This document shows, one piece after another, positions 62,211 through 64,000 of a stretch of DNA of 64,000 nt. Under the pieces are notes generated by a model. The model was not told the DNA's origin. It saw only the letters and a program-made list of their open reading frames with translations, and searched no databases. How positions within the stretch are numbered: position 1 is the stretch's first letter; each line of letters opens with the position of its first letter. The translations under genes were made by a program, and so were the position numbers. The stretch comes from JADJYF01 sp965278995. Lineage in GTDB: Bacteria > Pseudomonadota > Gammaproteobacteria > Ga0077536. The stretch spans positions 496,001-560,000 of the forward strand of contig OZ257136.1 of NCBI GenBank assembly GCA_965278995.1, read 5' to 3'.

Positions 62211-63353
62211 TTAGCCGGCGACGCCGGACGCTGCCGGTGTCGCCGCGGCAGCTTCGACCGCATTGACGGTCTGACCAGGCTGCACTTTCTGCAGTCCTTC
62301 GACGATGACCTTGTCGCCTTCGATCAGGCCGGAACGTATCAACCAGCGTTGACCGAGCGCTCGACCGGTCACGACCGGGCGATTTTCAACGGTGCCATCG
62401 GCAGCGACCAGTAATACGTAAGCACCGGCCTGATTCCGCTGTAGAGCACGTTGCGACACAGTAATTGCAGCGGTCACCGAGTCTTCAATCAGCCGCACGC
62501 GCACATACATGCCAGGCAGCAGGACGCGCGCCGGATTCGGGATCTCGGCGCTCATCGTCACTTCGCCGGTAGTCGGATCGACGCTGGATTCACTGAACAG
62601 GAGTTGCCCGGCTAGCGGTGGCTGGGTGTCGTCAAGCACTACCTGGACGGCGGCTGCTGCCGATTCCGGTGTCGCTTTGACGGCCGGTCCGCCAGCCGGT
62701 CGGACAAAATCCACATACACCGGTTCGATTTGTTCGATAGTGGCCAGATGCGTCGCCTGCGTACCGCTGACGAGAGCACCTTCGGTGACCAGTGCGCGAC
62801 CGATGCGCCCGGCTATCGGCGCCGTGATGGTGGTTCGCGCGAGATCGAGTTCAGCGCGTTTGAGTTCGGCGGCGGCGACGTCGATGGCCGCTTTTTCGGC
62901 GTAGACATCGGCGCGGGCGTTATCGCGCTGCTCAGTGCTGATGGAACTGTTGACGATGAGTTTGTCGTAGCGCGCTGCGCGCGCGATGGCTTTCGCGTGA
63001 GTCACCTGCGCGCTTTTCACGGCCGCACGGGCGCGCGCCACTTCGATGTCGAATTCGGCGCGATCGAGCTGGAACAGGGCGGCACCCGCCGCTACTTCCG
63101 AGCCTTCGGTATAGCGGCGTGTCGTCACGATGCCATCGACCCGCGCGCGGACCTCGGCCGTACGCCGCGCGCGGACTCGTCCTGGCCATTCGGCAACCTG
63201 ATCCACGGTCTTAGGCACCACGGTTTCCACCGTTACCTCAGGCGGCGGTGGCGCTGGAGGCGACGTGTCGGCACCGGTTGCGTCGCAACCGGTGAGACCG
63301 ACCAGCACGGCATAGGACAGTAACGGAACGAGCGATGAGACAACACGACGCAT
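62211..63353 (-). CDS. RND efflux periplasmic adaptor lipoprotein (AcrA/MexA type)
   Basis: The protein has 380 residues from ATG 63353. A lipoprotein signal ends in LVGLTGC, so Cys22 is likely lipidated and the protein anchored to the inner membrane. Domains in order: a lipoyl half (WPGRVRARRTAEVRARVDGIV), a helical hairpin (about 95-160), the second lipoyl half (ITAPIAGRIGRALVTEGALVSG), beta-barrel and membrane-proximal domains. It bridges the RND pump and an outer-membrane channel. Its promoter contains the operator described at 63414-63442. Confidence 0.95.
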   Translation of the reverse strand: MRRVVSSLVPLLSYAVLVGLTGCDATGADTSPPAPPPPEVTVETVVPKTVDQVAEWPGRVRARRTAEVRARVDGIVTTRRYTEGSEVAAGAALFQLDRAEFDIEVARARAAVKSAQVTHAKAIARAARYDKLIVNSSISTEQRDNARADVYAEKAAIDVAAAELKRAELDLARTTITAPIAGRIGRALVTEGALVSGTQATHLATIEQIEPVYVDFVRPAGGPAVKATPESAAAAVQVVLDDTQPPLAGQLLFSESSVDPTTGEVTMSAEIPNPARVLLPGMYVRVRLIEDSVTAAITVSQRALQRNQAGAYVLLVAADGTVENRPVVTGRALGQRWLIRSGLIEGDKVIVEGLQKVQPGQTVNAVEAAAATPAASGVAG

Positions 63354-63413
63354 AAGCTGGGGGAACTCAAAACCGCTGACGGCCGTGCCGGCAGACACTG
63401 GATACGGGACTCA

Positions 63414-63442
63414 AACATACATCCATGTATGTATAATGGCAA
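63414..63442. promoter_or_regulatory. Divergent promoter/operator of the efflux operon and tetR gene
   Basis: A perfect palindrome ACATACAT-CC-ATGTATGT occupies 63415-63432. On the minus strand a -35 TTGCCA (63442-63437) and -10 TATGTT (63419-63414) with a 17-bp spacer enclose it. On the plus strand a TATAAT -10 box (63432-63437) touches its right end. The half-site resembles the E. coli AcrR operator half-site as I recall it, with a shorter centre. Confidence 0.75.
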
Positions 63443-63445
63443 GTC

Positions 63446-64000
63446 ATGGCCCGAAAGACCAAGATGGCAGCACAGGAGACGCGCACCCGATTGCTGGATG
63501 CGGCCGTCGACGTGTTTCATGCCGAAGGTGTCTCGCGCGCGACCTTGGCCGGCATTGCAAGCGCCGCCGGTGTCACTCGTGGCGCGGTCTACTGGCACTT
63601 CCGGAATAAGACTGACCTGTTCCACGCGATGTTCGACCGCGTCCGCCTGCCGCTCGAGGAGATGGCTGAGGTCGGCACTTTGCAGGGCAACCTCGATCCG
63701 CTGGGTGAACTGCGGCGGACGTTGATCTACCTGTTCGAACAGACCGGGCGCGATCCGGCGTTCCGCAAGGTGTTCGATATCTTGTTCAACAAATGGGAAC
63801 GGGTTGCGGAGTTCGCCCAGTTGATGGAGCGCGACCTCGAGATCCGTCGCCAGGCGCTGCTGCGCCTAGAACGGGTCTTTCGCAACGCGGCCCAGCACGG
63901 CCAGCTGCCGGCAACAGTCGATGTATCATTCGCTGCCGTGCTTACGCAGAACTTCGTCTCCGGAACGCTCCGCAACTGGCTCACCGATACTGACAGCAAC
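63446..64000 (+). CDS. TetR/AcrR-family repressor, 3' end outside window
   Basis: 185 codons from ATG 63446 run to the window edge. The N-terminal helix-turn-helix is TRTRLLDAAVDVFHAEGVSRATLAGIASAAGVTRGAVYWHFRNKTDLF, typical of AcrR/TtgR. The C-terminal ligand domain (from about residue 60) has LGELRRTLIYLFEQTGRDP and later helices. It should repress the divergent efflux operon and itself, and release DNA on binding a drug. There is no ribosome binding site, and the -10 box is only 8 nt from the ATG, so the mRNA may be leaderless. Confidence 0.93.
   Translation, partial: MARKTKMAAQETRTRLLDAAVDVFHAEGVSRATLAGIASAAGVTRGAVYWHFRNKTDLFHAMFDRVRLPLEEMAEVGTLQGNLDPLGELRRTLIYLFEQTGRDPAFRKVFDILFNKWERVAEFAQLMERDLEIRRQALLRLERVFRNAAQHGQLPATVDVSFAAVLTQNFVSGTLRNWLTDTDSN

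Overview
The window is about 60% GC and reads as a chromosomal segment of an environmental proteobacterium, most likely a gammaproteobacterium. Support comes from the YbiT-type ABC-F protein, ChaA, GlcDEF, the LeuC/LeuD pair, a Pseudomonas-type 3-mercaptopropionate dioxygenase, AcrAB-type efflux with a TetR regulator, and VPLPA-CTERM (exosortase-sorted) proteins. A Nevskiales/Steroidobacterales-like host is a guess. No rRNA, tRNA, CRISPR array, phage or transposase gene was seen.

Layout: (1) 1-8264, minus strand: a Ser/Thr phospho-signalling operon (class III cyclase-FHA protein, PP2C phosphatase, a 1661-residue kinase ending in an FGE-like domain, and a second membrane-anchored FGE-like protein that runs off the window). 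(2) 8511-26559, plus strand: a secretion locus with a PpiC-type PPIase, a TpsB outer-membrane transporter, a 4558-residue TpsA exoprotein containing autotransporter-type beta repeats and a recent 0.83 kb internal duplication, a SapC-family protein and a small ORF. (3) 26587-29413: a Sel1 protein, then an AT-richer methyltransferase/GT-C membrane glycosyltransferase pair. (4) 29523-31563: leuC-leuD, followed by two REP-like palindromes. (5) 31861-36322, minus: class III CoA-transferase, Gln-type thiol dioxygenase, crotonase and acyl-CoA ligase, plausibly catabolism of 3-mercaptopropionate or a related sulfur acid. (6) 36589-41464: glcDEF and chaA. (7) 41729-46626: BON protein, Crp/Fnr regulator and a four-gene signalling operon (sigma-54 activator, NarL-type regulator, lone receiver, CHASE3-like histidine kinase). 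(8) 46881-49732: VOC protein, nitroreductase, ybiT. (9) 50210-59013: two exosortase-type CTERM proteins, an acetolactate-synthase-like TPP enzyme, a PPOX flavoprotein with an acyl-CoA dehydrogenase, and a medium-chain reductase. (10) 59026-64000: RND efflux pump and adaptor, divergent from a TetR gene with a nested operator.

The most notable signals are these. Both CTERM genes have sigma-54-type -24/-12 promoters at nearly the same distance from their starts. The two REP-like palindromes keep one core but have outer stems that changed together. The giant TPS exoprotein is flanked by its own PPIase and a SapC partner. The thiol dioxygenase gene overlaps a CoA-transferase gene.
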